From an uncultured Dysgonomonas sp. (GTDB lineage: Bacteria; Bacteroidota; Bacteroidia; Bacteroidales; Dysgonomonadaceae), in the NCBI GenBank assembly GCA_937875275.1, contig CALNCC010000030.1, forward strand, positions 1 through 12,028: DNA of 12,028 nt, read 5' to 3'. Position 1 is the stretch's first letter, and each line of letters begins with the position of its first letter. Below the pieces are notes generated by a model that searched no databases, had not been told where the DNA came from, and saw nothing but the letters and a program-made list of their open reading frames with translations. Made by a program: the position numbers and the translations under genes. Positions 7,103-12,028 of the stretch are shown piece after piece.

Positions 7103-7154
7103 GAAAGCCCTTGAAGACTTTACTCTTGCAAGGGCTTTCGCTTGTTTTCGTAGT
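7103..7154 (+). terminator. Terminator closing the phage-like operon
   Basis: GAAAGCCCTTG (7103-7113) pairs perfectly with CAAGGGCTTTC (7129-7139), an 11-bp stem with a 15-nt loop. A T-rich tail (GCTTGTTTTCG) follows. It lies between convergent genes and may also act on the minus-strand DUF1349 gene, though the tail on that side is poor in T. Confidence 0.82.
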
Positions 7155-7163
7155 ATCAGATTG

Positions 7164-7814
7164 TTATTCTGCGTTATTCTTCAACCACTCTAAGCGGCGA
7201 AGGTCGGGCAGATGTTTCACTTTGAAATGCTCAAACTTAGCATTAAAGCCCTGTCCGTCGGGACATGCCGCCATCAATCCCACCATCACGGGGCGATTAT
7301 CTTCGAGCGGAGCGTTGCGCATCATCGTATATGTTTTGTCGTCGAACGAGTAATAGATCTCCACAGCATCGAGACGGCGAAGGGCTTTGATCCAGATAAA
7401 GGGAGGTACTTTGTCTAACTGTATCACGCTCCAGTCGCTTTTGCCATGCGTAACTACGGCACTCACATTCAGTTTGCCGTCTACAAATTCCACTCCTGCT
7501 TTTATCCAGTTTTCGTGATCGGTGCGGAGCATCAATCCCATCTGATCGAAACGCACTTTGTAGTCGCCCGTCAGCTTCACTTTCACTTCAAATTCGCCAC
7601 CGTACGTCGCATAGTAAAATGGCGCATCGTCTACCGTAAATCCGTAGTGCGACACCCGCCAATAGTCGCTCTGAGGCGTAACGTACATGCTGAGGGTATT
7701 GTTTTTCACTTCCCATTTTTCGGGTTCGTTAAACCACTGCATTTTCTCTAATGACTGAGCCGACACGGATGCCAAGCCGACAAAGGCAAAAATCGTAAAT
7801 AGAATTTTTTTCAT
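7164..7814 (-). CDS. Secreted DUF1349 (concanavalin A-like fold) protein
   Basis: 216 aa. Residues 1-19 are a signal peptide, cleaved before Q20 (SVSA/Q). The rest matches the DUF1349 family, predicted to take a concanavalin A-like beta-sandwich fold. Visible family features are GGEFEVKVKL (72-81), DQMGLMLRTDHENWIKAGVEF (90-110) and VVTHGKSDWS (120-129), followed by the closing strands IYYSFDDKTY and FNAKFEHFKV. Such folds often bind carbohydrate, but no ligand is established for this family. The protein begins straight after the signal peptide with the family's usual WFNEP start, so it is a single-domain protein of normal length. It lies 30 nt downstream of the acetyltransferase gene on the same strand with no promoter between, so both are read from the promoter near 8452. 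Confidence 0.88.
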   Translation of the reverse strand: MKKILFTIFAFVGLASVSAQSLEKMQWFNEPEKWEVKNNTLSMYVTPQSDYWRVSHYGFTVDDAPFYYATYGGEFEVKVKLTGDYKVRFDQMGLMLRTDHENWIKAGVEFVDGKLNVSAVVTHGKSDWSVIQLDKVPPFIWIKALRRLDAVEIYYSFDDKTYTMMRNAPLEDNRPVMVGLMAACPDGQGFNAKFEHFKVKHLPDLRRLEWLKNNAE

Positions 7815-7844
7815 CTTGTTGTAAGTATTTTTAAATATATATAA

Positions 7845-8420
7845 TCAATCGTTTTCGTTTTGTACAATCGTTTTCAGCACCTTGCACGGATTGCCCACCG
7901 CCACCGTATTGGGCGGAATGTTGCGTGTAACAACACTGCCTGCACCAATCACACAATTGTCGCCGATGGTTACGCCCGGCAATATTACCGACTGCGCACC
8001 TATCCACACATTGTTGCCCACAGTGATGGGCAGTGCGTATTCCAATCCTCGGTTGCGTTGCTCTACATCGAGCGGATGCCCTGCCGTATAGAATCCGCAA
8101 TTGGGCGCAATGAATACGTTGTCACCGAAGGTAACTGTGGCTTCGTCGAGGATGACGCAATTCATGTTTGCATAGAAATTTTCGCCAATCGCGATATTGT
8201 ACCCATAGTCGCAATAGAAGGGTTGCTCTACGTTGAACACCTCGCCTGTGGCTCCCAACATCTGTTTCAACAACGCTGTGCGTTCCGCCTTGCGGGCAGG
8301 ATGCAGCTTGTTGTATTCGTAATAGAGGCTCTTGCAGGCATCGCGCTCGGCAATCAGTTGCTCGTCGTAATTGGCGTCGTACAACTCTCCGTCGCGTGCT
8401 TTTTCTTTTTCGGTTTTCAT
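7845..8420 (-). CDS. maa: Sugar O-acetyltransferase (maltose O-acetyltransferase type)
   Basis: 191 aa, cytoplasmic. The N-terminal part (EKEKARDGELYDANYDEQL) is the Maa-type cap domain. From about residue 70 the chain is a left-handed parallel beta helix built of hexapeptide turns (ITVGNNVWIGAQSVILPGV, then TIGDNCVIGAGSVV). His115 in TAGHPLD is the family's catalytic base. The enzyme transfers acetyl from acetyl-CoA to a sugar such as maltose or glucose, or to a galactoside; the family predicts poorly which. Length equals that of typical Maa/LacA proteins and all key residues are present. It is the first gene of an operon with the DUF1349 gene and has a strong promoter 32-62 nt upstream of its ATG. 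The gene symbol rests on family resemblance only. Confidence 0.9.
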   Translation of the reverse strand: MKTEKEKARDGELYDANYDEQLIAERDACKSLYYEYNKLHPARKAERTALLKQMLGATGEVFNVEQPFYCDYGYNIAIGENFYANMNCVILDEATVTFGDNVFIAPNCGFYTAGHPLDVEQRNRGLEYALPITVGNNVWIGAQSVILPGVTIGDNCVIGAGSVVTRNIPPNTVAVGNPCKVLKTIVQNEND

Positions 8421-8451
8421 GTCAATTAACCATTACTATGCATTACCTTTG

Positions 8452-8482
8452 CAAAGGTAAATAGCAGAATAAGAACAGGCAA
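8452..8482 (-). promoter_or_regulatory. Promoter of the maa-DUF1349 operon
   Basis: On the minus strand TTG (8482-8480) stands 20 nt before TACCTTTG (8459-8452). This is a near-perfect Bacteroides sigma-ABfr promoter (TTG, 19-21 nt, TAnnTTTG). It gives a leader of about 25 nt before the ATG at 8420. The -7 box is half of the palindrome TTACCTTTGCAAAGGTAA, so the opposite strand carries the same box at 8444-8451. Confidence 0.82.
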
Positions 8483-8488
8483 TACTGA
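8456..8488 (+). repeat. 33-nt direct repeat, copy A
   Basis: It matches 8787-8819 at 28 of 33 positions without gaps; all five differences are transitions. The shared core is AACAGGCAATAC. This copy overlaps the maa promoter, including its -33 element. Confidence 0.7.
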
Positions 8489-8519
8489 TAAATAACCATT
8501 TTCCCCATCCTCTCAACGA

Positions 8520-8576
8520 ATCGGATGTGGCGTCAGCCCTTTGGCATCTGTCCGCAGCAGGGGTACCTCATCCGAT
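8520..8576. repeat. Inverted repeat, possible structured element
   Basis: ATCGGATG (8520-8527) is the exact reverse complement of 8569-8576, and the pairing extends inward by two more G-C pairs after one mismatch. The enclosed 40 nt are not coding. Together with 8589-8622 it looks like part of a structured intergenic element. Confidence 0.5.
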
Positions 8577-8588
8577 GAAGAGGGCGTA

Positions 8589-8622
8589 AAACTAAATACG
8601 CCGAAGGCAATTTATTTAGTTT
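8589..8622. repeat. 10-bp inverted repeat with inner GCC/GGC stem
   Basis: AAACTAAATA (8589-8598) pairs perfectly with TATTTAGTTT (8613-8622), with an inner GCC-gaa-GGC stem. There is no T run afterwards, so it is not a terminator on the + strand. Confidence 0.55.
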
Positions 8623-8786
8623 AGCCATCGAATCGCTGATGGGTCTGCGAGGGCAGCAAGCCTTGACTTTTTCGTTCTTTTTGGTCAAGCAAAAAGGACA
8701 AGACAAGAAGCAACGCTTCGCATAAAAAAAGATGCAAAGGATTGAAGGACGATTCCGAACAAGGAAATATAGATTAACGATTAAGG

Positions 8787-8819
8787 GGTAAATAACGAAA
8801 TAAAAACAGGCAATACCGA
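8787..8819 (+). repeat. 33-nt direct repeat, copy B
   Basis: Second copy of 8456-8488, ending 4 nt before the ATG of the LuxR-type gene, so it covers that gene's ribosome-binding region. The part corresponding to the maa -7 box is not kept here. Confidence 0.7.
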
Positions 8820-8823
8820 AACG

Positions 8824-9591
8824 ATGAACGTAATATCGACACTCAACGACAAGCTGCTCAAACAGCCTTTTACCGAAGCACGCAACGAAGCCCAACTGTT
8901 GGCATATTACCAACGCATTGCGCTCAGTTATGCCGAAATAGAAAATTCGCTTGCCGTGCTCAGCGACCTCAAGTCTGACAAGAGCTATGTTTACTATGGC
9001 GGCACGGCACACCATCTGGGCATAGCGGCACGAGGGGCGGCAACCGAGATAGACTCGATATGGGAAGAGGAGATATTTGGGCGCATACACCCCGACGACC
9101 TGACGGAGAAGCATATGCTGGAACTGCAATTCTTTCATCTGCTGAAATCGCTACCCACTGATCAGCGCGCCGACTACCACATTGTCAGCCCCATGCGCAT
9201 GCGCAACCAAGAGGGCGAGTATGAGACCATACAGCACCGCATGTTTTACGTTTGCAACTGTCCCGAAGGTAATTTTTGGCTGGCTCTGTGCCTCTATGGG
9301 CACTACCCCTACCAAGCTCCAAAGCCCGACTCGTCGAGCGGAACGATCATAAACTCGGCAACGGGCAAGGTCATCAGACCCGACAACATAAGGTGCAACA
9401 ACATACTGTCGGCAAGGGAAAAAGAGATTGTGCTGTTGATCGAAAAAGGTAAGTTGAGCAAAGAGATTGCCGCCCTATTGTCGATCAGCATAAACACAGT
9501 GAACCGTCATCGCCAAAATGTGTTGGAGAAACTGCGGGTTAAAAATTCGCTTGAAGCCTGCCGCATGGCGAGGCTGATGAATCTGCTGTGA
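8824..9591 (+). CDS. PAS-LuxR transcriptional regulator
   Basis: 255 aa, cytoplasmic. Residues about 35-165 look like a PAS-type sensor fold; EEIFGRIHPDDLTEKHMLE (82-100) is the characteristic entry segment. Residues 194-255 are a LuxR/GerE helix-turn-helix: ILSAREKEIVLLIEKGKLSKEIAALLSISINTVNRHRQ with the recognition helix at about 222-233, then LEKLRVKNSLEA. This arrangement is common in single-protein regulators of Bacteroidales. There is no phosphoacceptor receiver domain, so any signal is presumably sensed by the PAS part. The ligand and the regulated genes are unknown. The start ATG 8824 gives the full domain. A 33-nt repeat shared with the maa promoter ends just before it, so autoregulation plus control of maa is conceivable but unproven. 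The stop lies 1 nt from the convergent gene's stop. Confidence 0.9.
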   Translation: MNVISTLNDKLLKQPFTEARNEAQLLAYYQRIALSYAEIENSLAVLSDLKSDKSYVYYGGTAHHLGIAARGAATEIDSIWEEEIFGRIHPDDLTEKHMLELQFFHLLKSLPTDQRADYHIVSPMRMRNQEGEYETIQHRMFYVCNCPEGNFWLALCLYGHYPYQAPKPDSSSGTIINSATGKVIRPDNIRCNNILSAREKEIVLLIEKGKLSKEIAALLSISINTVNRHRQNVLEKLRVKNSLEACRMARLMNLL

Positions 9592-9592
9592 A

Positions 9593-10180
9593 TCAGACAT
9601 TAAGATCGCTCGTGTCGAGCGTATCTACGTGCATGTCGGTGTAGCTGATCCGAAAAAATGTGTCGCCTCTGCTTTCTTTGCGGAACAATTCGACTCTCAG
9701 ATTATTTTTCATCCACTCGTTTCCTATGGTGCACACATCGCTTTTCCAAAAGTAGATCAAACCATACGATTTTTTCCCTTGCGAACGACCAGATGTCTCT
9801 CCATACTGATCGCTGAGGGCATCGGCGATGGCGTCAAATTCGGCATCAGAGATGGCTATGTTATCCTCAGACCGCACCACAAAGTCGAGCCCCTTTAGTT
9901 GTCCGTCTACAAAGTCGGGCTCTACATCAAATTCATACTTCGCCAATCCCCGTTGGTTGAAGCGGTATTTCTGCGAAGGGGAGATGCCCAGATCGGCATA
10001 CAATTGCGCCTCATCCGTCCCAAACCGCACATTGTCGAATATGGTATCAGAGACCTGCCCTCCATTACTACTCCACCTCACTACCTTCTTGGAACTACCA
10101 TTGCCGGGTGCAAACCAGAAGTATAGAAAAATAAGTAGGGGTACGAATATTTTAAGTAATGTGGTAAAGAGTGTTTTCAT
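9593..10180 (-). CDS. Unrecognised envelope protein with one N-terminal membrane segment
   Basis: 195 aa. Residues 7-24 (LLKIFVPLLIFLYFWFAP) form one membrane anchor or uncleaved signal, leaving about 170 residues outside the cytoplasm. There is no lipobox Cys. The outer part shows VRFGTDEAQLYADLGISP (51-68), an alternating strand region (KYEFDVEPDFVDGQLKGLDFVV), an acidic helix (SDAEFDAIADALSDQYG) and a final strand pair. The pattern suggests a small alpha/beta domain. I do not recognise the family and propose no function. The gene is convergent with the LuxR-type gene with only one base between the stop codons and no terminator, so the transcripts must overlap at their 3' ends. A weak -7 box lies 36 nt upstream. 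Confidence 0.78.
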   Translation of the reverse strand: MKTLFTTLLKIFVPLLIFLYFWFAPGNGSSKKVVRWSSNGGQVSDTIFDNVRFGTDEAQLYADLGISPSQKYRFNQRGLAKYEFDVEPDFVDGQLKGLDFVVRSEDNIAISDAEFDAIADALSDQYGETSGRSQGKKSYGLIYFWKSDVCTIGNEWMKNNLRVELFRKESRGDTFFRISYTDMHVDTLDTSDLNV

Positions 10181-10215
10181 AACAATTCGGTTTTTAAGTT
10201 AATGCGATGATATTG

Positions 10216-10223
10216 CAAAGGTT
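10216..10223 (-). promoter_or_regulatory. Weak -7 box of the 195-aa protein gene
   Basis: On the minus strand AACCTTTG differs from TAnnTTTG by one base and stands 36-43 nt before the ATG at 10180. No TTG is found at -33. Confidence 0.4.
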
Positions 10224-10496
10224 AAAGATATATGTTTTTTTTATATCCGCATCATTATATCACAATATATATATCGACGGAAACCCTGATGTTACAATTT
10301 AGTTAATAAGAAGACACAAAAATATTAAAGTGCAAAAAGATAGCTAAAGTGATAAACTAAAACCAACTTTCTTTGTTTATATCAAAAAGAACGACTAAAA
10401 TATAAAATAAACATACAACGAATGGCTATCCGTAGATAGATAAAGACCCTTTTTTTTGTACTCAAGAATGTTATTTACATTCAGCTATAACGCAAG

Positions 10497-10533
10497 ACGA
10501 AGATATCCCGACAAAGGTAATCTTCGTTTTTTT
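10497..10533 (+). terminator. Orphan + strand terminator
   Basis: ACGAAGAT (10497-10504) pairs perfectly with ATCTTCGT (10520-10527), followed by seven T (10527-10533). No + strand gene ends within the preceding 900 nt, so it may end an unannotated short RNA or be a relic. Confidence 0.75.
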
Positions 10534-10559
10534 GCTATGTAAGGATTGAGGGAAAGATT

Positions 10560-10650
10560 GGCTACGGCTCTACTGTGTCTATAAATGAACGAGATGACAT
10601 CCCCCCCCAAAAAAAGCGGAGACCCTTTCAGATTTCCGCTTTCGTTGTAT
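10560..10650 (-). repeat. 91-nt direct repeat, copy 1 (behind the DUF4419 gene)
   Basis: It matches 11865-11955 at 88 of 91 positions with no gaps. Read on the minus strand it begins 9 nt after the DUF4419 stop codon, so it forms that gene's 3' end. It contains a terminator and a run of eight C next to seven A (10601-10615). Confidence 0.93.
10609..10642 (-). terminator. Terminator of the DUF4419 gene
   Basis: AAAGCGGA (10613-10620) pairs with TCCGCTTT (10635-10642). On the minus strand the stem is followed by seven T (the A run 10609-10615). Confidence 0.85.
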
Positions 10651-10659
10651 AGTGTGTTA

Positions 10660-11757
10660 TCATTCTATCTTTAATTCATCCTCCTCTTTCTCACCCGGCA
10701 TATTGATTGCCCATCCTATTTCGGGTTTCAGATTGTATGTCTGATTGTTTTGTTTCAATCCCATAAAGCCAGCCCAAAATTCCATTTCGTGTGTTTCTTT
10801 CCTGTCTTCAAAATCCACTTCTAAGATGAAAGGAACTCTCACTATTTCGTCAGGCAATTGCCCGATGCTCTTTATTGTTTTCAGGTTCATTCTTTCTCCA
10901 TGGCGAGAGTAGGGGTAGAATTTCAGAAACCAACCATCAATGTCTGTGAGTGAGCCATAAAGTCCTTCGCTATGATAGCGCACCATCTTCATCCAAAATT
11001 TCTTGTTGAATTTTCCTTTTTTCGTTTTTATAATCTCTTTTATCACCGGCTTCAACTCAGATGTCCACCACTTCAAATCATATTTTTCTATATAATCCAG
11101 TTTTTTCAATATCTTTTCCCAGTCTTCAACGCTTCCTTCGATGGTTACTTCGGGCAAGCCGCAACCCACCATTGACACTTTATATCTGAAATAAGATTTC
11201 ATCGACTCCATCAGTGTTATCTGGCTCGCAATGAGCGAAGCAGGAGTGGTGGTGGTGAAATCGGCAGAGAGATTCTCAATAAGTTCCTCCCCCGTGAATG
11301 AGCCTATTTTCTCCACAAATTCGGGAAACATACTTTCCCACGGAAAAGCAGGCATATCCTCCAAGTTTAATGATTCTCTTTTCACGACAAGGGTTTCTTG
11401 CCCTTCAAAATCTACAAATTCGTCTCGCAATTCCTCCGCATTGTTGTTAACATGCTGAGCAAACCCTTGACTAATCAGCAGCCACATAATGTCGGGACTG
11501 ATTGTTATGGGGCGATGCTCTTTGTAAGCTTTAAGGAAGCCTCCCAAAACGGGATGCGTGCCTTCATAAACAAGATTCTCTGTAATGGAATTCGTTATCA
11601 GATTTACATTTTTTATGCCACCATACAGTTCAGACGGCTTCTTGGTTCCCAAGCATGTTCGAGGAAGAGTCAATTCTTCTATCTTATAAGTTTGAGATTG
11701 AGCATTGATAGAAATGCTGCAAACCAAGATGAGGATAAGGGTTAACAGATTTTTCAT
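10660..11757 (-). CDS. Secreted DUF4419 protein
   Basis: 365 aa. Residues 1-19 are a signal peptide (MKNLLTLILILVCSISINA/Q), so it is exported. The remainder matches DUF4419 along its length. Visible hallmarks are HRPITISPDIMWLLISQGF (81-99) and HVNNNAEELRDEFVDFEG (102-119), DFTTTTPAS (166-174), MESMKSYFRYKVSMVGCGLP (183-202), VTIEGSVEDWEKI (204-216), FWMKMVRY (254-261) and GWFLKFYPY (275-283), with a closing AGFMGL (329-334). The family occurs in bacteria and fungi and its biochemical role is not known. The C-terminus is acidic (GEKEEDELKIE). ATG 11757 is preceded by a -7 box. The gene is bracketed by two 91-nt direct repeats, and recombination between them would remove exactly this gene with its promoter. 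No defect is visible. Confidence 0.92.
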   Translation of the reverse strand: MKNLLTLILILVCSISINAQSQTYKIEELTLPRTCLGTKKPSELYGGIKNVNLITNSITENLVYEGTHPVLGGFLKAYKEHRPITISPDIMWLLISQGFAQHVNNNAEELRDEFVDFEGQETLVVKRESLNLEDMPAFPWESMFPEFVEKIGSFTGEELIENLSADFTTTTPASLIASQITLMESMKSYFRYKVSMVGCGLPEVTIEGSVEDWEKILKKLDYIEKYDLKWWTSELKPVIKEIIKTKKGKFNKKFWMKMVRYHSEGLYGSLTDIDGWFLKFYPYSRHGERMNLKTIKSIGQLPDEIVRVPFILEVDFEDRKETHEMEFWAGFMGLKQNNQTYNLKPEIGWAINMPGEKEEDELKIE

Positions 11758-11797
11758 AATGTTTTTATTCTTAGGTATTTTTATTCAAGGATTGATA

Positions 11798-11805
11798 CAA
11801 ATATA
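11798..11805 (-). promoter_or_regulatory. -7 box of the DUF4419 gene
   Basis: On the minus strand TATATTTG fits TAnnTTTG and lies 41-48 nt before the ATG at 11757. A TTG further upstream (11823-11821) is only 15 nt away, too close for a standard -33 element. The box lies between the two 91-nt repeats, so the promoter belongs to the same unit as the gene. Confidence 0.6.
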
Positions 11806-11864
11806 CAAAAAAAATTCTTCCAAGAGGAAGTGCTCCCTAATTATAAAACATATAAATAAAAAAA

Positions 11865-11955
11865 GGCTACTGCTCTACTGTGTCTATAAATGAACGAGAT
11901 GACATCCCCCCCAAAAAAAAGCGAAGACCCTTTCAGATTTCCGCTTTCGTTGTAT
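11865..11955 (-). repeat. 91-nt direct repeat, copy 2 (behind the partial gene)
   Basis: The 88/91 match to 10560-10650 differs only by a G/T near its outer end, a C/A at the edge of the C-A run, and a G/A in the terminator stem. On the minus strand it begins 6 nt after the stop codon of the partial gene at the window edge. Confidence 0.93.
11913..11947 (-). terminator. Terminator of the partial gene, with one stem mismatch
   Basis: Same hairpin as 10609-10642. The G-to-A change at 11924 leaves AAAGCG/CGCTTT (11918-11923 with 11942-11947), then an A-C mismatch, then one A-T pair. Eight T follow on the minus strand. It should be weaker than copy 1, allowing some read-through into the DUF4419 gene. 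Confidence 0.65.
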
Positions 11956-11961
11956 GGGGGG

Positions 11962-12028
11962 CTATCGCCTTATTTGTTTTTCAAAGTTGTGCTGATCTTC
12001 TTCGGCACGCGATTTTTCGATGCGATAG
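11962..12028 (-). CDS. 3' end of an unrecognised gene at the window edge
   Basis: On the minus strand a frame open from the window edge runs to TAG (11964-11962), giving 21 residues, highly charged (IEKSRAEEDQHNFEKQIRR at the end). It has no similarity to the C-terminus of the DUF4419 product, so it is a different gene, or one whose end has diverged. The case for it is the 91-nt repeat with terminator that starts 6 nt after the stop, as it does behind the DUF4419 gene. Too little is visible to name a family. Confidence 0.6.
   Translation of the reverse strand, partial: YRIEKSRAEEDQHNFEKQIRR

Larger units (their letters stand above)
8421..8823. other. 403-nt non-coding stretch between the maa and luxR-type genes
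   Basis: It holds, in order, the maa promoter within an 18-nt palindrome (8443-8460), two 33-nt imperfect direct repeats (8456-8488 and 8787-8819), and between them nested inverted repeats (8520-8576, 8589-8622, 8662-8689, 8707-8719). No convincing open frame is present. No TAnnTTTG box directed at the LuxR-type gene is seen nearer than 8444-8451. Confidence 0.65.
10181..10659. other. 479-nt A/T-rich non-coding stretch
   Basis: No credible gene is visible on either strand; the longest frames have no family features or start context. It contains a weak -7 box for the 10180 gene, a small CTATC/GATAG hairpin followed by eight T (10426-10457), a strong + strand terminator (10497-10533) with no gene before it, and the 91-nt repeat (10560-10650) with the DUF4419 terminator. 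Confidence 0.6.

Noticed and set aside
8533..9138. 201-residue minus-strand frame opposite the LuxR-type gene and the intergenic element
   Set aside because: It overlaps the whole N-terminal half of a well-supported regulator, is rich in Cys and Arg, and has no recognisable domain.
10512..10519. Minus-strand TACCTTTG as a promoter
   Set aside because: It lies in the loop of a terminator, has no -33 element, and no minus-strand gene begins downstream within reach.
10467..10545. 24-codon + strand frame starting at ATG near 10470
   Set aside because: It runs straight through the terminator hairpin and T run and has no ribosome-binding context.
10560..10650. attC site of a classical integron
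   Set aside because: AACGA and TCGTT can pair around the inner stem, but the flanks do not fit the RYYYAAC / GTTRRRY core sites, the copies are nearly identical where attC sites usually vary, and no integrase is visible.

Overview
The window looks like a chromosomal stretch from a member of the Bacteroidota, most likely Bacteroidales. Several genes are preceded by -7 boxes of the Bacteroides type (TAnnTTTG) with A/T-rich leaders and little Shine-Dalgarno sequence. The gene families fit too: a PAS/LuxR regulator of a type common in Bacteroidales, a DUF4419 protein, a DUF1349 protein and a class II Fic protein. The genus cannot be fixed from this sequence.

Left part (1-4328, genes on +): the 3' end of an unrecognised gene with a clean terminator; two tandem paralogous secreted proteins, both 189 aa, built almost wholly of 30/31-residue repeats with an invariant Asp-Trp; a membrane acyltransferase (family 3); and a Fic-domain protein with its own inhibitory motif. 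The last three genes are each followed, or overlapped at the stop codon, by the same 19-nt sequence (AAATATAAATAGCGAGAAA). In two cases it runs into an identical 15-bp perfect terminator hairpin. The region therefore reads as unrelated genes joined to one kind of 3' end.

Centre-left (4388-7150, +): a three-gene operon, visibly richer in G+C, that resembles structural genes of Bacteroidota phages (tail-terminator-like, HK97 gp10-like, and a 547-aa putative tail/baseplate-type protein). No capsid, terminase, integrase or lysis gene is visible, so it is a phage remnant or a retained phage-derived module. A terminator closes it.

Centre-right (7164-10180): a sugar O-acetyltransferase (maa type) and a secreted DUF1349 protein form a minus-strand operon behind a strong consensus promoter. 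A 400-nt non-coding stretch with nested inverted repeats, bounded by 33-nt imperfect direct repeats, separates it from a + strand PAS-LuxR regulator. That regulator converges, with a 1-nt gap, on an unrecognised single-TM protein.

Right end (10181-12028, minus): a 480-nt A/T-rich non-coding stretch with an orphan terminator, then a secreted DUF4419 protein. A 91-nt direct repeat (88/91 identical) lies immediately after the DUF4419 stop codon and again immediately after the stop codon of the next, truncated gene. The repeat contains the transcription terminator.

The strongest leads for something undescribed are the two families of gene-end repeats, the tandem repeat-protein pair, and the isolated phage-like operon.
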